64,000 bases of DNA from Natronolimnobius baerhuensis (GCF_002177135.1 NZ_MWPH01000002.1:310001-374000); one strand, 5' to 3'; positions 1 to 8,421 are shown, counted from the stretch's first letter. Made by a program: numbers and translations. The notes: generated by a model not told the origin, from the letters alone.

Positions 1-582
1 TCCGCGCGGGACGCCGACCTCGGAGCGATCTGGTTCGATGCCCACGCCGACTTGAACACGCCCGCGACCTCGCCAAGTGGGAACGTCCATGGGATGCCAC
101 TCGGCGCTGTTCTCGGACGCGGCGTCTTCGGCGACCTCGAGTGGGCACACGCACCCCAACTGCGTGAGGAATCCATCGCTTACGTCGGCCTCCGAAGCAT
201 CGACGAGCGCGAACGGGAACTGGTTCAAGACAGCGAAATGACCGCCTTCACGATGTCAGATATCGACGAGCGCGGGATGACTACCGTCGTCGAAGACGCA
301 CTCGAGGTCGCGACCGACGGGACGGACGGGGTGCACGTCAGCCTCGATCTCGACTGGATCGATCCCAAAGAAGCCCCCGGCGTCGGCACCCCCGTTCGCG
401 GCGGCGTCACCTACCGAGAAGCTCATATGGCCCTCGAGACACTCTCGAAACATCACGACCGCAATGGCATCCTCCGATCCATGGACGTCGTCGAGGTGAA
501 CCCGATTCTCGACGAAGCCAACGAGACGGCGACACTGGCTACTGAACTTACTGCAAGTGTGTTCGGGAAGCGAATTCTCTGA
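1..582 (+). CDS. rocF: Arginase/agmatinase-family ureohydrolase, 5' truncated
   Basis: The reading frame is open from base 1, so the N-terminus lies outside the window. The visible part starts just before the metal-binding motif DAHAD and has the arginase-type stretch SPSGNVHGMP and a second metal motif SLDLDWIDP followed by the GVGTP loop. This family binds two Mn ions and hydrolyses arginine to ornithine and urea, or agmatine to putrescine and urea. The NVHGMP context favours arginase over agmatinase. The next gene on the same strand starts 94 bases on, probably with its own promoter. Confidence 0.85.
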   Translation, partial: SARDADLGAIWFDAHADLNTPATSPSGNVHGMPLGAVLGRGVFGDLEWAHAPQLREESIAYVGLRSIDERERELVQDSEMTAFTMSDIDERGMTTVVEDALEVATDGTDGVHVSLDLDWIDPKEAPGVGTPVRGGVTYREAHMALETLSKHHDRNGILRSMDVVEVNPILDEANETATLATELTASVFGKRIL

Positions 583-675
583 GTTCGAACTGCCAAAAGC
601 GTGTTCAATGGTAACACGAATCGTGCGTGTACCGGTTCCAACACCTTTGTATCGGAGGGTTTCGGAGTATGACGT

Positions 676-1845
676 ATGACTGAAAACGTCGTCGTACTCG
701 GTGCCGGATACGCTGGTGCTGGTGCGATATCGAAACTGCAGTCGGAACTCGACGACAACGCCCGACTCACGTGGATTGCCGACGTTGATTATCACCTCGT
801 TCTTCACGAATCCCACCGCGCGATTCGTGATCCCGATGTTCGCTCGGACATTACGTTCCCCGTCAGCGACATCGCTGACCCCTCGACACGATTCATCCAG
901 GACGAGGTCGTCGGAGTCGATGTCGACGAACAGGTCGTCGAACTCGCAGACAGCGACAGTGTTGACTACGACTATGTTCTCGTCGCACTCGGCACCCAGA
1001 CTGCCTACTACGGTATCCCCGGCCTCGAGGAGCACTCCCTGACGCTCAAGAGTCTCGACGACGCCCTCGAGATTCACGAGGCTATCGCAGACGCCAGCCA
1101 AGCAGCCACCCGCGGTGAACCCGCACAGGTCGTCATCGGTGGCGCTGGTCTCTCCGGCATCCAGACAGCAGGCGAAATCGCGGAGTTCCGCGACGAACAC
1201 CGCGCCCCAATCGACATCCACCTTGTCGAAGCACTCGAAGAAATCTTCCCCGGCAACGACCCCGAGATTCAGCAGGCACTTCGTGACTTGCTCGAGGACG
1301 CCGGCGTCCAGATCCACACGGACGACCCGATCACTGAAGCGAACGAAGACGTCATCGAGTTCGACGAGGGCGAACCACTCGATCACGACGTGCTCGTCTG
1401 GACCGGCGGCATTACGGGTCGCGACGCGATGGATGAAGTCGACCTCGAGAACGAACACAACCGCGTCACCACGGAAGCGAACTTCCAGACGTCGAACGAG
1501 CGCGTTTTTGCGGTGGGTGACTCCGCAATCGTCGATCAGGGTGACCAGCCAGCTCCACCAACCGCGCAGGCTGCCTGGCAGGCCGCCGACGTCGCCGGTG
1601 AGAACATCTCCCGTGCAATCGAGAACCGCCCGCTCAAGACCTGGGAGTACGAGGACAAAGGGACCGTCGTCTCCGTCGGTGACAAAGCCGTCGCCCACGA
1701 AGTCAAGCCAGCATTCGGCGTTTCGCTGCCTGTGGATACCTTCGGCGGCTTCGCCGCGAAGAACCTGAAAAAGATGATCGCGGCCAAGTGGATCGCCAGC
1801 ATTACCTCAGCGAATACGGCCCGTAAGTCTTGGTCGTCGCTGTAA
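676..1845 (+). CDS. NAD(P)/FAD-dependent oxidoreductase (NDH-2-like)
   Basis: A 389-aa flavoprotein of the pyridine nucleotide-disulfide class. An N-terminal Rossmann FAD motif (VVVLGAGYAGAG, residues about 5-16), a second nucleotide-binding motif (VVIGGAGLSGIQTAGEIA, near residue 155) and the C-terminal FAD motif VFAVGDSA (near residue 277) are in the usual order. Homologues are type II NADH dehydrogenases that pass electrons from NADH to quinone at the inner face of the membrane without pumping protons. No long membrane segment is seen, as expected for a peripheral enzyme. Specific substrate is not decidable from sequence. Confidence 0.85.
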   Translation: MTENVVVLGAGYAGAGAISKLQSELDDNARLTWIADVDYHLVLHESHRAIRDPDVRSDITFPVSDIADPSTRFIQDEVVGVDVDEQVVELADSDSVDYDYVLVALGTQTAYYGIPGLEEHSLTLKSLDDALEIHEAIADASQAATRGEPAQVVIGGAGLSGIQTAGEIAEFRDEHRAPIDIHLVEALEEIFPGNDPEIQQALRDLLEDAGVQIHTDDPITEANEDVIEFDEGEPLDHDVLVWTGGITGRDAMDEVDLENEHNRVTTEANFQTSNERVFAVGDSAIVDQGDQPAPPTAQAAWQAADVAGENISRAIENRPLKTWEYEDKGTVVSVGDKAVAHEVKPAFGVSLPVDTFGGFAAKNLKKMIAAKWIASITSANTARKSWSSL

Positions 1846-1880
1846 TCGGCCGGACGGGTTAGTTTTTCTCTCTTTCGTAG

Positions 1881-2438
1881 CTACTCCTCGTCAGCGTCGG
1901 CTGTGTCGTCAGTGGCGTCGCCATCGCTCGAGTCGCCGCCCATCGGCTCGGCCGGCACACCCGCAACTGTCATCCCCGGTTCGACGTCGGTCGTGACCAG
2001 CGAGTTCGCCGCGACGCTCGCATCCGCACCGATCTCGACGCCTGGAAGGATAATCGCACCCGCACCGATCATCGCTCGCTCGCCGATCACGACCCCACCC
2101 GTTCGATACTCGTCCTGCAGAAACTCGTGGCACAGAATCGTGGCATCGTAGCCGACGATTGCGTGCTCCTCGAGCGTGATTAGTTCCGGCCAGAACACGT
2201 CCGGGGTCGCCTCGAGTCCCCACGAGACGCCCGTCCCAACTGTGACGCCGATTCGTCGGAGGAACCAGCGTCTGGCGCGCAGGCTCGGCGAGATGCGGGC
2301 GAGCCAGACGAAGATGTAGTTGAGCGCGATCCGAAGCGGGTGTTTCGCGTCCGTCCAAAAGGCAAGCGAGTTGCGAGCGCCCGGAGTCGAATGGCGCGTA
2401 ATCCGGTCGTGGCGGGCGCGAGGACTATCGTCGGTCAC
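1881..2438 (-). CDS. Hexapeptide-repeat acyltransferase (LbH fold)
   Basis: 185 aa. The central part (residues about 85-160) has the isoleucine-patch rhythm of left-handed beta-helix acyltransferases (IVGYDA, VIGERAMIGAGAIILPG, IGADASVAANSLV), followed by a hydrophobic cap and a highly acidic tail. Relatives transfer acetyl or other acyl groups from CoA to sugars or small alcohols. Substrate is unknown. It is convergent with the NDH-2-like gene, with a 35-base gap. Confidence 0.8.
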   Translation of the reverse strand: MTDDSPRARHDRITRHSTPGARNSLAFWTDAKHPLRIALNYIFVWLARISPSLRARRWFLRRIGVTVGTGVSWGLEATPDVFWPELITLEEHAIVGYDATILCHEFLQDEYRTGGVVIGERAMIGAGAIILPGVEIGADASVAANSLVTTDVEPGMTVAGVPAEPMGGDSSDGDATDDTADADEE

Positions 2439-2521
2439 ACCTGCCGATTCGACGGATCAGTACAAGAAACCGACCGGTTCCACGTGGGTCTTTCCACCGA
2501 CCGCAAGACTGCCACTCGCGC

Positions 2522-3328
2522 TCAGATTGCTCCATCGGTTTCGGTTCGCCCCTCGAGTGGACCAACACGGTCGCGGAACGCGTCGCCCGAGAGACCACAG
2601 CGGTAGGCCGGTTTGTACATCATGTTCTTGCCACCCTCGCGAACGTCCCAGGCCTCGTCGATCTCATCGCGCAGATAGTACTGTGCCCGCTCGTTCCCCG
2701 ACTTCACGTAGTACTCGCTCAGACGAATTGGGTGCCTGTCGAAGAGTCCACCCGGCTCGCGACCGTCGATCATGACGACCGGCTTCTCGAGATACGGACG
2801 CCCCTCTCGAGCGCGTTTCGTATGTGCGTTCTCGGGGTGAGCATCGAATATTTCCTCACACGCAGCGAGTGACTGGTCGGGTGTGACCACGTCAACACAA
2901 TCAACTGTGAAATAGCCGATCAGGTACCGATGGGCGCGGTCGCCGCCGGGGCGACGCAACCCAGCATAGAAGCCGACAACGTCACCGGGCTCAAGCGCTC
3001 GAAGCCGAGACACGTAGCCACTGGTGCGGTGCTCGCCATACGTGAGGGCCTCGAAATTCGGATCCCGGTGGAGTGGCCACGACTCGAGGTCGTCGCCGGT
3101 GACTGTGTCTTGGCCGCCGCGGATCGGCTGCGGTTGGATGCGAGTGGTTAGATCTGCAGCAGTGCCCTCGCTTGCGCGAAGCGTCCACGAGCCAAGCGTT
3201 GCAGACTCCGTTGTCTCGCGAGTCTTCTCAGGAATCGGAATGTACTCGAAGCGCCCGTCATCGTACAGCGACCCGAGCGTACCGAGATTCGTGCTATCCG
3301 CGCCGACACCCGCGAGGACGACCGTCAT
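2522..3328 (-). CDS. Putative nucleotide-modification-associated protein (Nmad3-like)
   Basis: 268 aa, soluble. The N-terminus LAGVGADSTNLGT followed by YIPIPE near residue 30, and the later LRALEPGDVVGFYAGLR, resemble the Nmad3 family, which is linked by gene context to enzymes that modify DNA bases or nucleotides. I recognise it by motif memory only, so the family call is moderate. No partner modification or restriction gene is seen next to it; neighbours are an acyltransferase and a membrane protein. It could be a stand-alone haloarchaeal protein of unknown role. Confidence 0.5.
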   Translation of the reverse strand: MTVVLAGVGADSTNLGTLGSLYDDGRFEYIPIPEKTRETTESATLGSWTLRASEGTAADLTTRIQPQPIRGGQDTVTGDDLESWPLHRDPNFEALTYGEHRTSGYVSRLRALEPGDVVGFYAGLRRPGGDRAHRYLIGYFTVDCVDVVTPDQSLAACEEIFDAHPENAHTKRAREGRPYLEKPVVMIDGREPGGLFDRHPIRLSEYYVKSGNERAQYYLRDEIDEAWDVREGGKNMMYKPAYRCGLSGDAFRDRVGPLEGRTETDGAI

Positions 3329-3617
3329 TGAGTGCGGATTTCGGCGGTATCGTCATAACAACCGTGATCCCTGGTGGTGACACCGCATGTCTGTCGGCGT
3401 TCTTGAGGCCATAATATAGTAGCTATTGAAAGTCAATGTACACCTGACCGCAGGACAGCGTTGCGATCAGTGTGTAAACAGTTTCAGTTGTTACTATACA
3501 GGGAACATGTCTGGACAGATTCAGTACAAACTCCTCGCTGTCGAGTCAGTTGGGTGATCTCAAAAGGAAGAATTTCCGAAACTATGATCCATTGGTAGTG
3601 TCGAGTACGGAGTATTG

Positions 3618-4160
3618 ATGACGTTACAGGATGAGCTAACCAAGATTCAGCCGTTTATCGAGGACGACGAAACCTCGATTGACGCATACTCCTCTGATGT
3701 GGAAACAGGAATTCTAACAGATCGACGTCTTATCCGATTCAAAACGCTGGGTCGAAACGAAGACAAGACACAGGTCACATCCACCTACTTCAATCAGGTG
3801 TGCGAGACGAGAGTCGAACACAAAACAACACCCGATTTCGATCAGGATTCACTCATTTATGGCGTCATTGCGTTGTTCATCGCTCTCGTCTCGATTGCGC
3901 TCACAGGGCAATTTGAAGGCGATGCTTCGGCCGTGTTGATACTCGTTGGAATCGGTGTCGGTGTCATGGGAATTATTCTGCTGCTAGAGGCATACAATAC
4001 ACCAGCGGGCTCAGTGACTGTTCATTTGAAAACAGCCGATGGCGAAGTCGCAGTCAGTGTCATACTCCCCGAAGATCACTTAGAATTCGCACAAACGCTC
4101 TCAAAGACCGTGAGTAACGCACACACCCCTTCGAGTCGCGTCACACAGACCGTTGGATAG
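3618..4160 (+). CDS. Two-TM membrane protein with PH-like N-terminus
   Basis: About 180 aa. The first 70 residues (ETGILTDRRLIRFKTLG) resemble the bacterial PH-like domain seen in proteins that respond to membrane state. Two membrane segments follow (about residues 80-100, SLIYGVIALFIALVSIAL, and 108-128, VLILVGIGVGVMGIILLL), then a soluble tail. A second ATG one codon upstream gives an alternative start at 3615. Role unknown; the gene stands alone between the Nmad3-like gene and the provirus edge. Confidence 0.7.
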   Translation: MTLQDELTKIQPFIEDDETSIDAYSSDVETGILTDRRLIRFKTLGRNEDKTQVTSTYFNQVCETRVEHKTTPDFDQDSLIYGVIALFIALVSIALTGQFEGDASAVLILVGIGVGVMGIILLLEAYNTPAGSVTVHLKTADGEVAVSVILPEDHLEFAQTLSKTVSNAHTPSSRVTQTVG

Positions 4161-4257
4161 ACCAGCTGGAGAGCACTACAGTGACTTCAATGACACGTGG
4201 CGGCGGGTCACCGCGACACCGAACAGGTGACGATCACTATCAGCGATGTCTTCTGAG

Positions 4258-4374
4258 TTAGTCGTCGTCGGTCTCTTCGCTGTCTTCATCGTCACTATCC
4301 TCCTCGAGTTCGGCAAGCGCCTCTTCGACGTCTTCTGGCGTGGCTTCATCAATCCCTATCCGTACGTCCGCCAT
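4258..4374 (-). CDS. 38-aa acidic mini-protein at the provirus edge
   Basis: An ATG-started frame of 38 codons, MADVRIGIDEATPEDVEEAL followed by a run of Asp and Glu. A TATA-like stretch TTTAAATAA (minus strand, about 4383-4391) sits only about 10 bases before the ATG, closer than usual for archaea. Composition is typical of haloarchaeal cytosolic proteins, and the frame lies just outside the left att repeat. It could be a real host mini-gene or the tail of a gene whose front was replaced during integration events. Function unknown. Confidence 0.45.
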   Translation of the reverse strand: MADVRIGIDEATPEDVEEALAELEEDSDDEDSEETDDD

Positions 4375-4402
4375 TCTGTTGGTTTATTTAAATTTTCTTG
4401 AA

Positions 4403-4558
4403 TCGACGGCCACGGTGCGACCGTCACGCCGACCACCCCTGGAGATACTGTTGACTAAGTAGAAATATCCCAAAAGCGAGAATTGGATTTTCGGGTGTTT
4501 CAGGGGGTTGAGAACCCCACGGATGAACACTTAGATAATTTCGAGTGGGACCGCCGAG
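4403..4558. repeat. Left attachment repeat (attL)
   Basis: A 156-base direct repeat of 22798-22953, colinear without gaps and with seven mismatches by my alignment. Its end 4546-4558 (TGGGACCGCCGAG) equals the last 13 bases of tRNA-Pro. The repeat extends 143 bases past the tRNA end, longer than the usual att core. The left copy retains the first 11 codons of the zinc-finger gene found intact at the right end (minus strand GTG at 4436), after which the two sequences diverge. Confidence 0.88.
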
Positions 4559-4605
4559 GTCATCGATACCGGTTTTGCGTACACTGATTTGATCGGTTGT
4601 AAAAC

Positions 4606-5691
4606 TCATGCTGAATCCTCCGTCAGAAACTCTCGGCGAGACTGCATTCGCCGAATCGGGTCGGGGTGGTCGTAGTGCTCCCTGATCACGTCAGGGGTAG
4701 CGTTCACTCGCTCCGCAACGACTTCCGGCGGCCAGCCACGGTCGCGCATGTGCGTAATCGCACCCGTTCGAAGCGGATGGGGCGATCTGCTCGAGGGACA
4801 CCGAGCCTCTTTCCCGTGGTCCAGGGCCTCGCAGTTCATCGTGTCACGGTCATGTGGACACCCGCCCCAGCGGCAGGGCTGAGTCAGGATATAGACCTCT
4901 CGGCGAATACTCGACTTCGACGCTCTGGCGTTTGCGCCCTTCTCAGTCGTGAACAGCGGCTGCCGTTCAGTCGAATCAGTCCGCTCGACGCGGTTTATGT
5001 CGATATACTCCTGTACGCAGTCGGCTACCTCCTGCTCGAGGGCCACCGGCCGTTCACCCTCGCGTTTGTTCTTCAACGGCGTCTCCGACCGGTGTCGAAA
5101 GTAGACGAATGGGATTTCAACTGCCTCGAGTGCCGCCTGATCGATATCGTCCTGGTGGCGAAGTCGCTCGAGGTCGGATTCCTCGAAAAAGCAATCCTGT
5201 AGATCGAGCGAGCACAGCCCACCGAGTCGGCAACCGGTGTGCCACAGTAGTTCGAACATCGCGTGCTGTCGCGACGCGCGCTGATACCGGCTCAGTTTCT
5301 CGCGGATTCTGTCTGCACGCTCGGCTGGCAGCAACTCGTCGTTGACGCGGTCGGACAGGTTGACCGTTGGAACCTCGACCTTCGTCGGCAATCGTTCGGG
5401 AACCGCATCGATCCGCTCGCAAAACTGAATGAATTGCTTGAGCGTCCCAATTTGGTTGTTCAACGTCGTCACCTTCAGCCCATCTGCACGCCGCTTCGAG
5501 TCGAACTGGAAAACCTGGCGGCTCGTGAGATCGTTCAGATTATCGATTCCTTCCGCATCACACCACTCGAGAAACGGCTTCAGTCGGTACTCGTAGCTCT
5601 GAATCGTTTCATCGGCTCGTGTTGACTGCAATCGATCAAGCCACATCTCTGCAGCCTCTCGCGGAGCAATCGGCTCGAGCCCTTGGCTCAT
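4606..5691 (-). CDS. int: Tyrosine recombinase / provirus integrase
   Basis: 361 aa, XerC/D-like. An N-terminal SAM-like core-binding domain (residues about 10-110) is followed by the catalytic domain with Arg in TGCRLGGLCSL (near 155), Lys in the LKNKREGER hairpin (near 212), HPLR near 310 and the nucleophile Tyr in REHYDHP (near 340). A Cys-rich insert before the HxxR box (CRWGGCP ... CEALDHGKEARC) could bind zinc. It should catalyse site-specific recombination between the viral att and the tRNA-Pro 3' end. Its stop lies 48 bases from the left repeat, the usual position for a tRNA-targeting integrase. Confidence 0.92.
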   Translation of the reverse strand: MSQGLEPIAPREAAEMWLDRLQSTRADETIQSYEYRLKPFLEWCDAEGIDNLNDLTSRQVFQFDSKRRADGLKVTTLNNQIGTLKQFIQFCERIDAVPERLPTKVEVPTVNLSDRVNDELLPAERADRIREKLSRYQRASRQHAMFELLWHTGCRLGGLCSLDLQDCFFEESDLERLRHQDDIDQAALEAVEIPFVYFRHRSETPLKNKREGERPVALEQEVADCVQEYIDINRVERTDSTERQPLFTTEKGANARASKSSIRREVYILTQPCRWGGCPHDRDTMNCEALDHGKEARCPSSRSPHPLRTGAITHMRDRGWPPEVVAERVNATPDVIREHYDHPDPIRRMQSRREFLTEDSA

Positions 5692-6241
5692 ACAGCCACC
5701 CCGGCCGCCCGAGTTGTAGTTGACAATTCGAACATAACCAGTGGATGGGGTGCCTGTTTCTTATGTCTACACCGGTGATGTCCGGAAAACCGCCAAAACG
5801 CTTCTACGGCCGGAAATTCGGCTCGAGAAGCGCTGTAACCCGTGTCCGGAAAATGTCCGGAAGTGGCCGGAACGTGTCCGGAAAACTCGAAACCGCAGTA
5901 CAGCGCGGTGGTAGCTGAATCTCTTTCCGGACATTCGGCCGGTGTGTCAGTGAGCGAGCGATGCGCCTTTCGAGCGGGAAGTTTAATCCCCCGCGGGTTG
6001 CGTGTTTGCATGCTTTCGTGCAGTCTCACGAAGGCCAGGCGGGCCGGTGCCACAAACACCGGGTCCGCGACTTCTACCGAGGACCCGACCGGGCAGCGGC
6101 GGGTCCGTCTGGCTTTCGTTGCTCATCCGACTGGAGCGATAGAACTTAAATCTATGCAATAGAACTTGCACAAGTGGATAGAGATATGCATGTAGGAAAT
6201 TCATCGGTGCGACTAAGAAACGAACCTCAGAACAGAGGGGT
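5692..6241. promoter_or_regulatory. Non-coding control region with phased TCCGGA boxes
   Basis: This 550-base gap separates the leftward integrase from the rightward winged-helix gene. It holds five TCCGGA palindromes at 5781, 5845, 5856, 5877 and 5936. A related GGCCGGA at 5865 fills the series, so CCGGA cores fall at 5846, 5857, 5867 and 5878, spaced 11, 10 and 11 bases, one helical turn each. The surrounding consensus is GTGTCCGGAAAA. This looks like an operator array or replication iterons. Further right, 5980-6240 is less structured, with AT-rich patches near 6140-6190 that may hold the promoter of the winged-helix gene. A frame of 123 codons across the boxes is treated as spurious. Confidence 0.6.
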
Positions 6242-6544
6242 ATGCGTCCCCGGGTGCCGTGGATGAACGAAGTTGACGACTCCATCCTCGAGTTTCTACA
6301 CGAACTCGAGATTGACGGCCACCCGGTGGCTCTCAAGCCCGGCGCTGTGCACTACAACGTCGTCACCGAATTCGGGATGCTGGATAAGAGTCTGAGTACG
6401 TTTTCCCGTCGAATGTCCACACTCGCCGACCACGGGCTGTTAGAAAAGGCAGGCGACGGGAAAGGCTCGCCGTACAAGATTACCAACAAAGGTCGTGCGT
6501 ACCTGGCGGGCGATCTCGAGGCAGACGACCTCGAGCAGGACTGA
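6242..6544 (+). CDS. Winged-helix DNA-binding protein
   Basis: 100 aa. It begins MRPRVPWMNEVDDSILEFL, the standard opening of small haloarchaeal winged-helix regulators, with the recognition helix region LSTFSRRMSTLADHGLLEKA (residues about 51-70) and a wing (GSPYKITNKGRAYL). ATG at 6242 is preferred over the internal ATG at 6263 because the MRPR prefix is conserved in this type. It stands beside the TCCGGA array and probably controls integrase or replication genes. Its 3' end is 5 bases from the convergent Orc1/Cdc6 stop. Confidence 0.82.
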   Translation: MRPRVPWMNEVDDSILEFLHELEIDGHPVALKPGAVHYNVVTEFGMLDKSLSTFSRRMSTLADHGLLEKAGDGKGSPYKITNKGRAYLAGDLEADDLEQD

Positions 6545-6549
6545 CCGAC

Positions 6550-7563
6550 TTAGGGTTCAGGAGCGTAGTAGGTTTTTCCGCGCCCATTGCCCACCGCCTC
6601 GAGAATGCCATACTTTTCGACGAGCGTCGACAAATAGCGCCGCCGCGTCCGGGCGGTTTTCGGCTTGCTGGCGCGCTCTTCGTACGTCGCGTGTAGTTCG
6701 GTCACGCCGATCTCGCCAGCACTGTCAACAATATCGTACAGCAACCGCTTGTGCGTCCCCAGTGCGTCGATGTGATCTTGGTGTAGATCACGGCGGGCTT
6801 CGTCGTGAACCGCATCAATATCCTCGAGTTCGATCTGTGAGCGCTCGGTGCGAGCGACTCGGCGGGTGGCTTTCTCGAGCAGTTTGATTGCCTCGCGTGC
6901 GTCCCCAGCAGCGAGATCGGCGATGTATTCGATAACATCCATCGCAATCACGCCGGGTCGAAGGCCGGCGTTGATTCGTGCCAGGAGGATATCGACCAGT
7001 TCGATGTGCGTGTACTTGCGCAAGTACAGCGTCTCCGCGCTCGAGAAGCGAGATTTAACGCGGCCGTTTAGCTGGTGATTCGCGAAAAAGTCGTCTTCGT
7101 CGATTGTAATCGCAATGATCGTCACGTTCGGCAGGTCACCCAGCCCGAGCAGCAGGGTTTCGTCCTCGAGGACGTCGACCTCATCAAGAATTGCGACGAT
7201 GTGGTCGTCGGTATGTCGAAACTCGTCGATAAACCGCCCTGCGCCGGTGCCGTCTCTCGAGAGGTGTGTTCCAATTCCTGAGTCTTGGGCGAACCCGTGC
7301 AAGACGTCGGTTTTCGCTGATCCTGACATGCAGTTCCAGTACGCACGCCGCACGCCGAAGGACTCCTGGCGAAGCTTCCGCACGACGTACTTCGCGAGCG
7401 TGGTCTTCCCTGAGCCCGAGGGGCCGAAAATCAGCGCGTGGTCGCTACTGTGTCCGTTCGTAATCGGGTCGAGCACCGCCGCGAGTTGACTGATTTGCCC
7501 GTCTCGGTGCTCGAGGTCCTGGGGGAGATACGTCGTCTCGAGGGCTCGAGCATCGGTTATCAT
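6550..7563 (-). CDS. Orc1/Cdc6-type replication initiator AAA+ ATPase
   Basis: 337 aa. Walker A GPSGSGKT at residues 47-54, Walker B ILDEVD at 125-130, the sensor-2 region GDAREAIKLL near 226-235, and a C-terminal winged-helix domain (about 260-337, TARTRRRYLSTLVEKYGIL). In archaea this family binds origin sequences, opens DNA and loads MCM helicase. It is shorter than usual host Orc1 proteins, as in plasmid and virus copies. Encoded on the same strand as, and downstream of, the 264-aa gene. It probably initiates replication of the excised viral genome. Confidence 0.87.
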   Translation of the reverse strand: MITDARALETTYLPQDLEHRDGQISQLAAVLDPITNGHSSDHALIFGPSGSGKTTLAKYVVRKLRQESFGVRRAYWNCMSGSAKTDVLHGFAQDSGIGTHLSRDGTGAGRFIDEFRHTDDHIVAILDEVDVLEDETLLLGLGDLPNVTIIAITIDEDDFFANHQLNGRVKSRFSSAETLYLRKYTHIELVDILLARINAGLRPGVIAMDVIEYIADLAAGDAREAIKLLEKATRRVARTERSQIELEDIDAVHDEARRDLHQDHIDALGTHKRLLYDIVDSAGEIGVTELHATYEERASKPKTARTRRRYLSTLVEKYGILEAVGNGRGKTYYAPEP

Positions 7564-7626
7564 ACCTAACCTGCAGTAACAGTCAGGTAATAAAACTAGA
7601 TGGTCGAGACAGATTCGAGAGGCGTG

Positions 7627-8421
7627 CTACAGTTCCAGTGCTCGAGCAGCGTCGGCCGAGATCGTTACCGAGGCCTCGCCAGCCCGGACTGGTTCACCTG
7701 CAACGGATTCGATGAGGGTCGCAAGCGCTTCCCGGTAGCCGTTCGGTCGCTCTTCGATTATTTGGACTGAATCACTGCTCGAGTCTTTGTACGCACGGTT
7801 CGCGAGATAGCTGTGGACGAACAACTCACGCACGTCCACGGGCGCGTCCTCGAGATACCAGGGGAGGGCAAAGTCCTCGAGTTCGCTCTTCTTTCCCAGT
7901 GGTGCCCCCAACACGTGCAGTACACGGCCCAAGATAGCGCCGTCGTCACCGGGCCGGACGACAGGCCCGCTCACTTCGTCAGCCTCTTCGTGGACCGTGT
8001 GGCCGACACCGGCCAACTCGAGCGCGTCGATCACGTGCGAGTGATACCCGCGTTCGTTCAGTACGAAGGTGGGCTGCCAATTTTTGAGGATTGACCCGCC
8101 GGAATAGACGTTCGCGACGAGTGCGTTCAGCGCGGTGAATTGCTCGTCGTCGTATCCGACCTCGAGCCACTCCCGGTCACGTGCAGTTCGGAGTCCGGCG
8201 ACGACATTCGGTGTCTTGCCGTCGGTCCACGACCGAACGCGCCCTGTCGGTAAGCCGAGCGCGTTCGAGATTGCGGTATAGCCCTTGTCTGGGTTGTCCG
8301 CCTGGTACGTTCGGACGCGCCGGTACTGGTCGACCGCAGTGTACGCGTCGTCGTATGCGCCCCCATCGTAGGTCGCCGCAAAGTCCGGTTCGGAGACAAG
8401 ACTAGTGGCGCGGTCGGACAT
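7627..8421 (-). CDS. HTH protein with degenerate LAGLIDADG-like domain
   Basis: 264 aa from the ATG at 8421 (an ATG 27 bases upstream is possible but less likely). An HTH region (YTAISNALGLPTGRVRSWTDG, about residues 48-68) is followed by LALNALVANVYSGG-like and LGAPLGKKSELEDFALPWYL blocks that recall the homing-endonuclease fold. The acidic catalytic residues of active LAGLIDADG enzymes are not obvious, so a DNA-binding role is more likely than cleavage. It precedes the Orc1/Cdc6 gene by 63 bases and may share its transcript and help replication or its control. Note that the first block reads FTALNALVANVYSGG in the protein. Function is inference. Confidence 0.6.
   Translation of the reverse strand: MSDRATSLVSEPDFAATYDGGAYDDAYTAVDQYRRVRTYQADNPDKGYTAISNALGLPTGRVRSWTDGKTPNVVAGLRTARDREWLEVGYDDEQFTALNALVANVYSGGSILKNWQPTFVLNERGYHSHVIDALELAGVGHTVHEEADEVSGPVVRPGDDGAILGRVLHVLGAPLGKKSELEDFALPWYLEDAPVDVRELFVHSYLANRAYKDSSSDSVQIIEERPNGYREALATLIESVAGEPVRAGEASVTISADAARALEL

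Noticed and set aside
256-1698. 480-codon antisense frame over the arginase and NDH-2-like genes
   Set aside because: Long antisense frames are common in high-G+C DNA. Both sense genes have clear family motifs and this frame has none.
5688-6059. 123-codon minus-strand frame overlapping the integrase start by ATGA
   Set aside because: It reads through the TCCGGA box array, has no recognisable domain and is rich in residues expected from GC-rich non-coding DNA. The phased boxes explain the sequence better.
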